Of a DNA stretch of 64,000 nucleotides, positions 22,917 through 35,459 are shown piece after piece. Every line of letters begins with the position of its first letter. Position 1 is the stretch's first letter. The notes under the pieces are model-generated. The model saw nothing but the letters and a program-made list of their open reading frames with translations. It had not been told where the DNA came from and did no database searches. The translations under genes were made by a program, and so were the position numbers. Location: NCBI RefSeq assembly GCF_035046485.1, contig NC_085138.1, forward strand, positions 431,879,265 through 431,943,264. Reading direction: 5' to 3'. The stretch is from Aedes albopictus. Its lineage: Eukaryota > Arthropoda > Insecta > Diptera > Culicidae.

Positions 22917-23667
22917 TACCGTAATCTGGGGGGTAGTTGATCAGCGGGGTGAAGTTGATCACTAGGGCATCCACGTCTTACAACGGCTGAGGACGCTACA
23001 ATTTTGTTTCAGTGGAAGAACTGTTGACGTAAATCAATTGGGTAAATGTATTTGAAGGATGTGAAGGTTTTTAAGCCAATTGTGTAAGATTTTACATACA
23101 ATATCGACTTTTTTGGATGTGTATTAGAACACGGTGAAAAGATTGTCTTTCAATAAACGCCTCCCATCTACGCATTGTATATCAGATGACTCATAAATAC
23201 TTTTATTCATACATGGTAGGCTTATTGAACATATATTTGAATTAAAGTTGATGTTAACATATAAGTTTTATTATAAAAAAGCTTATTTTTGAAAATAAAA
23301 GACGATTTTTTGAGAAACTGCCTACCCTTAGGCGTTTACTGTGGGTCATTCTGAAACTAACTAAACTTTATTTGTTTGGAATCCTATGCTTTGTAGGATC
23401 TGGGACCATATGGGCAGGAGCACCTATTTTGGGCACTTGCTGCTACAACTCAGTCAATTTCAAACCGATTGACTTGAACTTTTGTACATGGCTAGATGCT
23501 GTGCCTAGCTGATCGTGTCGCTAAAACCAAGTCAATCGGTTGAAAGTTGACTGAGTTATAGCAGCAAGTGCCCAAAATAAGTGCTCCTGCCCAAATGGTC
23601 CCAGACCCTGCCTGATGTTATTGAAAGGAATAGAAGAAAAGTGATCAACTTCCCCCAGATTACGGTA
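22917..23667. mobile_element. TIR element, 751 bp
   Basis: Left TTACCGTAATCTGGGGGG with GTTGATCA nearby, and right TGATCAACTTCCCCCAGATTACGGTA as its inverse. No transposase. It contains the foldback at 23399-23605. Confidence 0.6.
23399..23605. mobile_element. Foldback element (ACTCAGTCAATTT family), copy 1
   Basis: Inverted arms TCTGGGACCAT...ATGGTCCCAGA. They carry inner ACTCAGTCAATTTCAAACCG, shared with the elements at 30495 and 40203. Confidence 0.6.
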
Positions 23668-23689
23668 TTGAATTTCATTCGCTAAGTGA

Positions 23690-24123
23690 AACGTAAACAT
23701 GTTGCAGTTATCGAACGCCTACTGTACCGTGGGAACATCATTAATAAAGAATGAGATTGGAAAAGGTCCAAGGACTGAACATTTTATAACACCCAATGTA
23801 ATGCTAATTCAATTCGATAACTCTCCATTTCCATTCACGATTTGAGTGCGACTACCAAGTTAGGATAAAGTTTGGGTTACTGCGCTACGTGAAAAGTAAA
23901 AATGTTGTGAAAGCTTTCTCAGCAACTTAGCATGCGAAATACGATGGAATACTTTCGAGAAATCTATGAAATCAAATAAAACAAGTAAAGCTGCACCTTT
24001 TTTGTCAATGACTTGGTGAATATCCCAAGTATTGCGACATTTGCACCCATTTAGACTCGGCCGAAATTCATTATCATCATAGTCGAATTTCGCACACGAC
24101 TTCGCAGCGGCTGGCATACACAA
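23690..24123 (-). pseudogene. LINE reverse transcriptase fragment
   Basis: The minus strand reads FDFIDFSKVFHRISHAKLL, the RT block with the F.DFSKAFD pattern, then a stop. A shifted frame contains CSVLGP, corresponding to GxxQGSVLGP. It resembles Jockey/R1-type RT domains, truncated at both ends with stops and a frameshift. Confidence 0.65.
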
Positions 24124-24429
24124 GGTCGATTGAGTTCATGACAGGGGCGTCGGATGCACAACAGGTAAACAAAATAAGTTTGATTAGTGTGAAATTTCAC
24201 TGGGAAATGATGATTCAGTGGATTCTCAAATTATCACAGAAGTCTAAACATTAATGAGAAACCCAATAACATTTTAAGTTTTGTGCGGCTCTATAAGAGG
24301 TTTTCATGATCAATTTAATTAAACTTGCTATAAAACTGATTCATACATCAAAGCCTCTTGATAACCTCTTTAAGAGCATCAACCGGCTAAGTGGACCGCT
24401 CTCGGAGATGCTTTGCAAACCGTAGCAAC

Positions 24430-24591
24430 ATTGGCGTAGCTAGTTTTTTCTTTTTTCTCACTCACTCTCCTAAACAAACATGAGAAAGAGCGGGATGTAA
24501 GATGGGGCCTGTGCCCCCTCTTTCATCCTTCTCTTTTTCGTGTTTGTTCAGGAGAGTGAGTGAGAAAAAAGAAAAAGCTAGCTACGCCAAT
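24430..24591. mobile_element. 162-bp MITE
   Basis: Ends ATTGGCGTAGC and GCTACGCCAAT. Arms of about 60 bp include TCTCACTCACTCTCCT and its inverse. Confidence 0.65.
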
Positions 24592-25599
24592 GAGTAGCAA
24601 TGAAACTGTTTTAAAACCTAGCTGAATTTTTGTTTCATACTCGAAAAGAGGTTATTGATTATTGTGAATGTTGGGGTTTCAGAAACATAAAATTAATGCG
24701 CTTCGAAAATAATGAATATTATCATATTGGAATGAAATCAACCAATTTGTAAATTTAGTAAATGTATCTCGAATTACAAGAAATTACAGCTGAGGGCGTT
24801 TATTTATGCGAGCATGCTGTGGAAATGACGGCAAACTATCAATTCGTTGCTAATTTGAGCAAATTAAACTATTTTCCATTCACGTATCTGATTCTTCAAT
24901 ATGGCGACGACCGAGGCGACGACCATGATTAGCGAAAATAAAACGAAAGCAGGTTTACTTTTATGATGACCGCAATAAACCTAGCAGTGTCATAGTTTCT
25001 GCTTTTCCACCAACAGGTCGTTACTAATCGAACGGATCGCCATCTGTTGAGAGTTTGAACAGTTTGATTGTGGTAATAATGAATGTCAGAAGGTTTTAAT
25101 ATCCGAGAGTTTTGTTTACTCTCAAAATCTGGCTTTATGGATATCTTCAAGTATACAGTAGTCATAAAACTGTGAGTTTTAATTACTGCTGTAATAAAAC
25201 CCTAATAAAAATCAAGCAAAACCAGTCAGCAATGGGATTGTTATTTGGGATCGTCATGTTCCCAGAAATCAGATCAATTGTGAGTGATTGTGGGAGCTCT
25301 TTCACTGGGCCCTACACGCTAAAACTGCTCAGCACTAAAATGTGTAACTGTTTCATGGTGGCTTGTCAGTATTGACAAAAATAAAACACTATTTATGTTA
25401 TTTTGTTCGACGTTTCGGTCCGTTTGGGACCTTCTTCAGGGACTCAATAGTTACAGTGTTCTCGTCCAGTGTGGTTCAGTACAACCTGTAACTGTCGATT
25501 TGGTTCGAATTTTCCCGCACAATCGCAGCCAAATTGGATGCCCTATCGGAGGAAACTCGTTTCGAAAATTAGCACTCCGGAATTTACACGGAGAAACTC

Positions 25600-25860
25600 A
25601 AGTACCTAAAAAATCCACTTTTTGCAACGAGCTCCACACAAAATTTTATGCAATGATTTTTTTCATAATGCAACCCATTTGAGTTGCATAATGTTCATAA
25701 TACAACTCAAATGAGTTGCATTACGAAAATTATACAACTATTTTTTATTATGCAACTCATTTCAATTGCATAATGAACCAGTTCGGAAAAATTGGCCATT
25801 ATGACACCAAAATGAGTTATATAAAATGTAAATTATGATACTGAATTGCATATCAAGCAG
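25600..25860. repeat. TGCAACTC/GAGTTGCA repeat block
   Basis: Several direct and inverted TTGCATAATG and GAGTTGCAT units, related to 26964-27360 and 37560-37770. Confidence 0.5.
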
Positions 25861-26522
25861 TTCTTGGAGGAATACCTGGAGAAACTTCTCGATGAATCTG
25901 TTGAAAATTTTCAAGATGATTTTTTGGAGAAATTAAAAAAAACTATGCAGTTTTACGGAGAATTCATCTATTTTCTATGGTGCAATTTTTTTAAGGTGCA
26001 ATTAAATTTTTCTATGGAGCAATATTCAATTCAATATATGGAGCGTTTCTATTTGTTTATGGGTGCAATAAATAGGCTGCCTATACGGTTTCATCTTTCT
26101 TGCATGAAGTGTATACAAGAACACCTTGCTCTATCATCTATACACTTGCATGCCACTTTTAGTACTGATGTACGGTGATCACGCTAGAGACCGCATGGTG
26201 GCAGCACAATAACTGTTATAATAAATCAAGCATCGCTGAATTGTATTATAGGTGGCCAAAAAAGCAAGAAAATCTCAAGGATAGTCTATATATGAGCGAC
26301 TATAGCATTAAAAATGAAGAATGCAATCAACTATCAAAAAATTAAATATCTCTCTAGACTAGACCAAGTATGAACCTTAGCATAGGGGTGATTCAGAAAG
26401 TACGTCATGCTAAGGGGGGTGAGAGGGGGGGGGGGGAAGGTGGTTGTGAAGGTTTGACAAGCAATGTTTTAAGTATCCGGAAAAACCCGTACGAAGGCAC
26501 TAAGGGGAACTTTAAATAATTT

Positions 26523-26577
26523 AGGATTAGCAAACTAATATTCTAGAATTATTCTAGAATATTAGTTTGCTAATCCT
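26523..26577. repeat. 55-nt hairpin (27-nt perfect arms)
   Basis: AGGATTAGCAAACTAATATT and its inverse around a single base at 26550. Confidence 0.75.
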
Positions 26578-26963
26578 TAAAGTTATCGAGATATTGACAG
26601 TAGAATGAGACCATCGGCAATTTTTGCTAAAATGGACGAATTGTTCATCTTCGCATGTCTTCGGCTTGAATGTAAAATGTTGACGTAGAAAAGCTGAACG
26701 TAAAACTATTAAATGATGCCACTTTAAAAAAATCTTATTTTCTCCACACAAAAAAAGTTTTATAAAACTCGCTTCGACACTACTTCTCGGGGAAGGTGGG
26801 GTAATATGCACCCCCTAAGCAAACGTGGCCCAATAACATGATTGAGATGATTTTATGGATGTCCTGCGTATTGAAAGTTAGTTTATTTTTGCAATTCTGC
26901 TCTTTAAAATTTGTTTTTCACTTGCCGTTTCAGTATCATTACGGCCTACTTTTCGTTACTGAA

Positions 26964-27035
26964 TCAAACAATTGCATTATGGTTCATAATGCAACTCATT
27001 TGGGTTGCATTATGAACCATAATGCATTTGTTTGA
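26964..27035. repeat. 72-bp near-perfect palindrome
   Basis: Arms TGCATTATGGTTCATAATGC and inverse, centre near 27000, inside the GTTGCAT repeat family that continues to about 27360. Confidence 0.65.
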
Positions 27036-27834
27036 TTGACAGCCTCGATCTCCACGGAAAGAGCTTGGTAAACTGTGACGGTTATAGCACGGCTTGCTTG
27101 ATTTAAATTTCATGTCTAGCATGATGGAACACGTGGGTATTCCCATTGAATCACCAGGAAGTACGATGATACTGATGGTAATCATCATATTCCAATGAAT
27201 AGTTTTTATCATTGCAAAAAATGTTGTATGCAACTCGTTGCAAAACTCGATTTTTACAGCACTCGTCATAATTATCCAACTCGGCAAGCCTCGTTGGATA
27301 AATGTACGATCCCGCTGTAAAAATCCACATATTGCAACTCGTTGCATAAATAACTATTATTTAACCAAGTGATACCAACTTTTGGTTCGCGTGATATCAA
27401 TTTTACCGAATCAAATTAACAATTTAAAAAAGTGTTACGTTTCGGGTGGGCTGCAAAACGGTGAGTCGATAAGGAGAGCGTCCAACATAGCTCTGGTCCT
27501 CACAAGTTCCTACCTCATGCTTCCACGGGTCAAGCGATGACAAAGACCGCCAGATAAGAATTGTGGGCTTAGCTGGTAGTGTAGCCTGGGCACTGTTGTC
27601 CTTCTGACTTCAGCTAGATTGAGGAGGTACGACCTGAGCGTCTGTTCACTAAGGAGGTGCGGCTCAAACAGCGTCTGTTCTGGCATCCAGCGGCTGAATA
27701 AGAAACGCGCACCACGCCAAGCTAGGTGGTAGCTCCATCAGCGTCGTCTCAGTGTTGGTTGGGACGTTAGACAGAACTGGCATGATGGCCCTCCGGCGAG
27801 ACAGGGGTGTTGGCGTAGGCCCAATAAGCCACCC

Positions 27835-28422
27835 GTGAAAATTCCCATTGCGAATAACATAGGAGGAAATACGACTCGATACAATCGGCAAAGACCCACG
27901 CGACGTAATAACGACTACGATTGGAAACTTGGAACATGGAATTGCAAGTCACTAGGTTTCGCAGGATGTGACAGGATAATTTACGACGAACTACATCCCC
28001 GGAACTTCGACATCGTGGCGTCGCAGGAACTTTGTTGGACTGGACAGAAAGTGTGGGAAAGCGGGCATCGAGCGGCTACCTTCTACCAAAGCTGTGGCAC
28101 CACCAATGAAAATGAACTGGGAACAGGATTTATAGTGTTAGGCAAGATGCGGCAACGTGTGATCGGGTGGCAGCCGATCAACGCAAGGATGTGCATGTTA
28201 AGAGTTAAGGGCCGTTTCTTCAACTACAGCATCATCAACGTCCACTGCCCACACGAAGGGAGACCTGATGACGAGAAAGAAGCGTTCTACGCGCAGTTAG
28301 AGCAAACATACGATGGTTGCTCGCTGCGTTACGTGAAAATCGTTGTCGGCAACATGAACACGCAGGTAGGAAGGGTACAGACCGGTAATCGGGCGAAACA
28401 GCCTGCACGCCGTATCGAATGA
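27835..28422 (+). pseudogene. RTE apurinic-type endonuclease domain
   Basis: Reads LGTWNCKSLGFAG, then DIVASQELCWTG, GTGFIVLGK, NYSIINVHCPHE and VVGNMNTQVGR. These are the successive blocks of RTE endonucleases, in which the last is usually GDFN; here it is GNMN. The frame is lost at 28422 and resumes in others to about 28640 (IDSDHYLV). The upstream start is not certain. Confidence 0.8.
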
Positions 28423-28859
28423 TAACGGCCAGCGAAGCGTAAACTTTACAGCCTCCCGTGGTATGGTAGTCCGAAGCACCTTCTTCCCCCGCAAAGATAT
28501 CCACAAAGCCACCTGGAAATCACCCGACCACCACACAGAAAACCAAATCGACCACGTTCTAATCGACGGTAAATTCTTCTAGGATATAATCAATGTTCGC
28601 ACATACCGCAGTGCGAATATAGATTCGGATCACTACTTAGTCGCTGTATGCATGCGCTCAAAACTTTCGACAGTTATCACCACGCGTCGAAGTCGAACGC
28701 CGCGACTCAACATCGAGCAGCTGCGTAACGTATAAGTGGTTCAAGACTACGCGCTGCAGTCAGCAGTGGCCCTACCAACGGAAGAGCAGCTTGGCGCAGC
28801 TATACACTTGAAGATGGCAGCAGGGGCATCCGATCCGCCATAGGTAGTACCTCGGCTAG

Positions 28860-30392
28860 CACTAGGCTTCGCGACTCCAAATCACAAAAATCACTGGTAC
28901 GACGGCCAATGTGAACACCGTACGAGAGCGAATGAGGCACGTTACAGACAAGCGCGGAACAGGCAGAACTCAGTCTTCCGGATGAAGAAGCGCCAGCAGG
29001 AAGAACGAGTTCGCGAAGCGATGAAAGAGCTGTACCGCACTAAGGACACACGAAAGTTCTACGAGAAGCTGAACCGCTCGCGCAGAGGCTTTGTGCCACA
29101 AGCCGAGATGTGCCGAGACAATCACGGCAATATTCTCACGAGCAAGCGTGAGGTGGTCGAAAGGTGGCGGCAGCATTACGATGAGCACTTCATTGGTACC
29201 ACGTTGCAAGTACCGAAGGTGACATGGTAACAGATCTAGGAGTATGTGTACAGGATGAAAGACTTCCGGCCCCTGACCTCCAAGAGATTGAGGAGGAAGT
29301 TAGCCGGTTGGAAAACAACAAAGCCGCTGGAGCAGATCAACTACCATGCGAGCTTCTAAAATACGGTGGAGAAGCACTGGAGAGAGCACTTACACTGGAT
29401 CATTACCATGATTTGGGAGAATGAAGTATTATCGGAGGAATGGATGGAAGGTATCGTGTGAGTACCGAGCGCTGCCTACAAGATACTCTCTCAAATTTTA
29501 TGCCGCCGTCTCAGGATTTAGGGTGAACGCGCTACAACGGACCAGATGTTCGCCATCCGCCAGGTGTTGCAGAAATGCCGCGAATACAACGTTCCCACAC
29601 ATCACTTGTTCATCGATTTCAAATCGGCGTATGATAGAATCGATCGAGAACAGCTATGGCAGATTATGCACGAATACGGATTCCCGGATAGGGCACTGTC
29701 GAGTTCCTTCGAATCTCGCCGAGGGTTACGGCAAGGTGATGGTCTTTCGTGCTTGCTGTTCAACATTGCGTTAGAGGGTGTATTAAGGAGAGCGGGGATA
29801 AACACGAGTGGGACGATTTTCACGAAGTCCGTTCAGCTCTAGGTTCAGCTGTTTGGTTTCGCTGATGATATTGATATTATTGCTCGTAAATTTGAGACGA
29901 AGGCGGAAACGTACATCCGACTAAAGAGTGAAGCCAGGCGAATTGGATTAGTCATTAATGTGTCGAAGCCAAAGTACATGATGGCAAAGGGCTCCAGGGA
30001 GGAATCACCGCACCCACCACCCCGAATTTATATCGACGGTGATGAAATCGAGGCGGTTGAAGAATTCGTGTACTTGGGCTCACTGGTGACCGCCGACAAC
30101 GACACCAGCAGAGAAATTCAGAGACGGGACTTGGAGAAGGCGAATGAACCACGAGCTGCATCAGCAGCTGAGAGAACCAACCATCGTCCATACCGCGAAC
30201 ATCGGGAAGCTACGGTGGGCGGGTCACGTGATTAGGATGTCGGATAGCAACCCGACTAAAATGGTTCTCGAGAGTCATCCGACCGGTACAAGAAGACGTG
30301 GAGCACAGCGAGCTAGGTGGGTCGACCAAGTGGAGGACGATCTGCGGACCCTACATAGAGTGCGGAACTGGAGACAAACAGCCATGGACTGA
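28860..30392 (+). pseudogene. RTE reverse transcriptase, frameshifted
   Basis: Pieces in different frames: linker ending ERWRQHYDEHF (about 29190), LENNKAAGADQLPCELL (29310-29360), LFIDFKSAYDRIDRE (about 29608-29650), GLRQGDGLSCLLFNIALE (about 29724-29776), FGFADDIDII (about 29856-29885), VEEFVYLGSLVTADND (about 30057-30104), and the C-terminal LRWAGHVIRM and RGAQRARWVDQV. A stop at 29839-29841 and shifts near 29420 and 30140 break it. Confidence 0.85.
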
Positions 30393-30494
30393 GTGGAATG
30401 GAGACGGCTACTATGTACAGCAGAGGCCACCCGGCCTTAACCTGATCGGAGTGGAGTGAGTACGTTTTGGGTGTTGGAGGCGGATGGTTGTTAA

Positions 30495-30723
30495 TAGGGA
30501 ATCGCGCTACTTGGGCGGTGGCTTTTATATTCGTCTGTTTCCCACTATAACTCAGTCAATCTTGAACCAATTGACACAATTCTTGGAATGCGGTGAGATA
30601 GGTATAGTATCTACCCGTGTACAAAATTTCAAGTCAATCGGTTCAAAATTGACCGAGTTACAGTGGAAAACAAACGAAAATAACAGACGAAGAAAACCAC
30701 CGCCCAAGTAGCGCGATACCCTA
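30495..30723. mobile_element. Foldback element (ACTCAGTCAATTT family), copy 2
   Basis: Ends TAGGGAATCGCGCTACTTGG and CCAAGTAGCGCGATACCCTA, 229 bp. Inner arms hold ACTCAGTCAAT and the inverse. Confidence 0.75.
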
Positions 30724-30999
30724 GGTTGATTCCATATAATCGGCGCGCAATCGCTTAAATTGCGTGCGCTTCAAATTAGACAATCTTTCCAAATGTGGAA
30801 AATCATCGTTTTCCACGCTTTACATTCGAATATTTTCGTCATTGTTGGGCTTGTTCGGCTCAATTTTTCGTCTAGTTTGCTTGCATCTGACGGAACTCCA
30901 CTTATATAGTGAAATAGCTTGAGGTCGTTTTGCCCCAGGGGTGCGTATTACCCCAGGTTACCCTATACCTTTCTGAAGGATCCCTTTGAGACATTGAAA

Positions 31000-32798
31000 T
31001 CAAAATTGGCTGCTACTAGCTGCTATTCTGCAATTCCAATCAAGTTGTCGGCGAAGATTTAATATGAAATCACCCTATTGGTCATTAAATACCTCTGACG
31101 AAACATTTAACCGTCATGGCCGCTTTTCTCGGTACCTAGATCAATCATAGTTGGTTGGAGGTATTGAATGGCGGCCAGCACAATAACTACATATTTCTTC
31201 GTGATTGCTTAACAGGATTTTTACATAAAAGCGATGTTTCCGTTCCCACCTCATATCACAATTCGATATCGATCAAACAAAACAAGTCGCCTCAAATTAC
31301 CCGACTACTTTCCAAGTGCTAAAGGTTGCCTCACAAAACGACTCTCCTGAAAACGGGAGTGCGAGTAACACTCAATCAAGATGGGGACGGGCCATGCTTG
31401 TGCTTGCACAATATATGTACGTGTGCACATGTGTATGTGTGTCCGTCCGGCGATGGCTGCCGTGGTTTTCCGAGCTAGAAACTCCTCGACCGGGCACACG
31501 CCGCCGTGTGTGCATATGCAAATAAGTGATAATCGCAATTATAATTTAATTACACAATTACTAGCTTATAAATTCTGCGAAAAGCCATTAATCGTCAACT
31601 TTCGAGTCGGCAGCCTTATCGGACCGACGACGACTCTGTGGTGAAAACGGCGACTTGAGGCTTTAATTTATGGACTTATGCGGTGGCCGGTGTAACACCC
31701 CGTCGTCGTCGTCGTCGTCGGTGAGTGCCCGAGTCAACAATGGTCATGCCCTTCCGGCCTGGTGGCTGGTGTGTGGCAGCAAGTTGTTGCATCTCCTACT
31801 GTCGTCCTATCAGCAGCGCGCATCGTTTGCGGAGATGCTGATGGCCCAGTTGCCGCCCAGGGAGGATATGCCTCCGTCGTCGTCGTCTCGTTCAGGTATA
31901 CGCACCAAGCGGCCATAAATTGCTCTGTCATTTAAATTAAAGCAACAAATTATCCTTTCCCGGGGCATTAGAGGTCTCACGCAATAATGACTGGATGGGT
32001 TGGGTGGGTGTCACTGGAGTGAGATGTGTGCCTTGAGTCAACCGTATCATGAAGTACAAATTATGATTATTTGCCTAATAGCTAAATAGGTGCTAAGGTA
32101 GCGTTGTCATTACGCCGACCTACACATGTTCCGAGTGGCACTGGTCTTCTGGTTGCGTTGTCGTGAATGAGAGCCACCGGGCAGAAGAGCTCGTGGGACG
32201 ATTGCAATATGCATTATTTGTTTTAAGCGAAGGTCAGTATATGCGAAAGCAGCACCGTAACGCAGCTACAACAATTTAGCATTTGTGCTTGCATGGGAAT
32301 GTTCTGTAACTTTATGTTCCGGCAGGCCATAAAATGCATATTAACTCCAAGAGTTATTACTTTAATGGAAGCTTCCTGGGACCAAGCCATGGTCTGTTCG
32401 ATATTAGAGCACATGGTTTTCTTGTGCGTTTCTCAGGTCTGGCCTGTGTGAGTTACTAGCTTTTGAAGTAATTTTCTATTTTGTAATTTTTCGTAGGCAG
32501 ACTTATCTATAAGAAAAAAATATAACTGTCTTACTTTGGAAAAAGCATCAAACAGATAAAGGATGGATTGACCGATAGTTCCAGTCATAAGATTATCATA
32601 TGTAAGAATAAGCATCATTCCAAGGAATATCGAATAGCTAAGGAAAAAATATGTTTGTGAAAATTTGGAATGAATGAGACAAAGTTTCTGCAGTCTTTTT
32701 CAAATGACTTTTTATTTTTCATAAACATATTCATTGAATAAAGAAACAAAATCAAGCATTACAGATTTCAAAGAGAAGCATCGATGGTACTGTTATCG
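31000..32798. other. Non-coding, partly GC-rich stretch
   Basis: 31300-32000 is less repetitive than its surroundings, with TAATTA-like sites (31540-31560), a CGT microsatellite (31701-31720) and no supportable ORF. Enhancer content is possible but not shown. Confidence 0.35.
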
Positions 32799-32800
32799 TA

Positions 32801-33721
32801 CACAGCAAAAAAATTCTTGTGATCACATCATTTTCGCTGCACATCAGTCGCGTCGTAAAAGTGATGTAAACAATTACATCATTTTCATGCAACAAATTAG
32901 CCGCCGCAGCTTGAGAGTGGGTCTAGCAATCGCTAGAACCGGATCTATAGATGAATCATATATAAGTAAAATATTGGCATGGATTCGTACACTGATCCGT
33001 TGATTGTGAGGCATATCCCTTACATCTCAGCTGTTTCACCGAGTCTAAAGGAAGGTGATAAATATGATACTGCTTCTAGGTATCTGCTGGAATAGGTTTG
33101 CTGATACTTTCCGGTGCCAACTAGGGTGTGCATGGTGAGTGTGATAATTGTTGGAAAACTATGTAATCGAGTGAAATTACGTTCGGAAATGAATACATCA
33201 CCAGAAATTACGTGCCTGGATATTACAAAATTATTTGCTGTGTAGAGAGAAAATGCGGTTCCAGACGTTTTATTCTACACAGCAAATAATTTTGTAATAT
33301 TCAGGCGCGTAATTTCTGGTGATGTATTCATTTTCGAACGTAATTTCTCTCGATTACATCGTTTTCCAACAATTATTACACTCACCATGCACACCCTGGT
33401 TGGCACCGGAAAGTATCAACAAACCCATTCCAGAAGAAACCTAGAAGCAGTATCATATTTATCACCTTCCTTCTAACTCGGTGAAATAGCCGAGAGGTAG
33501 GGGATATGCCTCACAATCTACGGATCAGTGTACGAATCCATGCCAATATTTTACTTATATATGATTCATCTCTAGATCCGGTTCCAGCGATTGCTAGACC
33601 CATTCTCAACCTGCGGCGGCTAATTTGTTGCATGAAAATGATGTAATTGTTTACATCACTTTTACGACGCAACTGATGTGCAGCGAAAATGATGTGATAT
33701 CACAAGATTTTTTTTGCTGTG
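32801..33721. mobile_element. Head-to-head dimer of CACAGCAAA MITE with tRNA-like core
   Basis: The forward copy 32801-33242 and inverted copy 33278-33721 are each flanked by TA, with 35 bp between them. Each has ends CACAGCAAAAAA.. and ..AAATTATTTGCTGTG. Inside, on the strand opposite the forward copy, lies a box A-like TAGCCGAGAGG and a box B-like GTACGAATCC. No coding capacity. Confidence 0.8.
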
Positions 33722-33723
33722 TA

Positions 33724-34354
33724 CTAATAAGCCCACAATGTCCATATAAATCCCGCTGAGTTTATCTCTATGGTTATATGATTTACTACTGCCACAGCCT
33801 TCTATTTGTGAACCAGAAATGATCCCCTCCCTAACTTATTTCCAGAACACGTTCATTTTATTGAAAACTATAAACAGTTGAAAATCTCGTAAAATCAACA
33901 AAAGAAAAACAACCATCCTTTCGGGAATGATTAAATGACTGTATTAAAATTTATAAATTCAACTCCGAAAAGAACGTTTTATGGTCCAATTTTCTCCGGC
34001 CACACTTGTTTTACGACCACTCGGTTTCGGTGACTATTACGAACGGGATAGTTCCAATTGAAGAGACCTCGGCCGTCCGCGGGTCGTGTGCGTAGGACAA
34101 CCTGCTGCTAGCTGCTGCAAAGGCGGCGGCACCATCATCGGCATGTTCTTGTTTTATTGGATAAACGCACCAACCAACCAACAAAACACACGCCACGCTT
34201 GGCTCCATGATAAAAACTCAAGTTCTGGAACTAACCGATGGTGGTGGGAAGCAATAGACCCCTGAGAAATAAAATTCACAGCTAGTTAAAAACGGCTTAG
34301 AGCATAAATAATTATCAGTGAACGAAATATGATAACTATTTTCTCATTGCATCA
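33724..34354. other. Gene-free stretch
   Basis: AT-rich to 33980, then a GC-richer patch (34000-34210). Its short minus ORF shows no domain. Confidence 0.35.
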
Positions 34355-34600
34355 CTGCCGTAATTCTGCAAAGTGACGTAAGCGACATTGAGAGTTTTGG
34401 CCCAATTTTTGGTTATTATGCATAAAACTCTTGCTCATTCTCTAAGTGTCTTTCCATAGATGATAGATTACGACTAGATCTTGCATTCTAATACAGCTAG
34501 TATACCACAGTGTTATTTTTACACCAGATATTATATAAAATATAACAGAAAATTTCGAAATTTTGAATGGCGCTTACGTCACTTTGCAGAATTACGGCAG
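34355..34600. mobile_element. 246-bp MITE with 4-bp duplication
   Basis: Termini CTGCCGTAATTCTGCAAAGT and its exact inverse. The arms extend into GACGTAAGCG. ATCA flanks both sides. Confidence 0.75.
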
Positions 34601-35459
34601 ATCAGCTAACGAACCACCATCTATCTGCCGGGGACGACGATGGAGCGGTTGACTCACAGGTAAACTTACAACGATGAGTTGGCGGAGAGAAGTTTGGTCG
34701 TAAAATGTAATTTGCTTTGCACCTGCTTTTGATAATATGCTGTGTCTAGAAACTCAGATATGGGTTCTAACGAGGGATGAGAACCAAAAAGGTGTTAATA
34801 ACTGTAAATAGATTTTCTATGATTATTCACAAACCAACGGAATTAATTGGCAGATATTAGTGATACGCTTTGAGATAAATTAAATCACTTAAAACACATG
34901 TCAATGGTATCTTAATCTAGAGGTGAAATACTATAATTACGTGTCGTGGACAGGAGGCTTTCCAGCTGGACGTGTTCTGCCAATATGATGCTGCCATGGA
35001 TGCTACATTGTTGCAAGGTGCAATCTACAGCGGATTTATTACAACACAGTTGATTACATGGGGCATGCAAAGGAGACCTTTTAGCATCTTTCATTAATCG
35101 TTAATCCTCATGGGAGCGTGCATGCTCATCTCTTTTTTGTTCAGGTCAATTGACACTCTGGGGTTTTAATTTCAACGGTGTGATTCCTCGCGGGTGGAAG
35201 AAAATATGTAGCAGGAGCTTTATTTATTCTTCAACAACATAGCCTAATTTACAACTCTTTTGTGCACTAGGACACTGCGTGAGTGATTTCAATGAATTAA
35301 CCACATCGGCAGGTTCGGGCAGATAGACTTATGGAGGAGTTAGTTCAAGCATGATCAAGATCCATATCACGATATGTCCGTCCGAGAGGGTTTAACCGTT
35401 GTTATGTAACGTTAGTGTATCAGTGTTAGTCAGATCCTTACTGGAAAATGTAATTTCTT
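34601..35459. other. Gene-free stretch
   Basis: Nothing recognisable; AT-rich with no repeat seen by eye. Confidence 0.35.

Larger units (their letters stand above)
27460..30470 (+). mobile_element. Degenerate RTE-clade LINE
   Basis: About 3 kb with, in order, a 5' leader, an endonuclease domain, a linker, RT with FADDI and a C-terminal region. The reading frame is broken by many stops and shifts, so it cannot move itself. The 3' end lies just before the foldback at 30495. Domain order and motifs match RTE elements of mosquitoes. Confidence 0.85.
26791..30965. mobile_element. Possible composite: termini GGTGGGGTAATATGCACCCC flanking the RTE element
   Basis: The left GGTGGGGTAATATGCACC and right GGTGCGTATTACCCCAGG are inverse-related over about 20 bp, 4.2 kb apart. 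Between them lie palindromes, the RTE LINE and a foldback. They may be the ends of one older element that took later insertions, or two solo ends. Confidence 0.35.

Noticed and set aside
27460..30470. Autonomous RTE element
   Set aside because: Too many stops and frame changes; only fossil domains remain.
33480..33550. tRNA gene in the MITE core
   Set aside because: Same segment in every MITE copy; the box B mismatch and lack of a full cloverleaf point to a relic.
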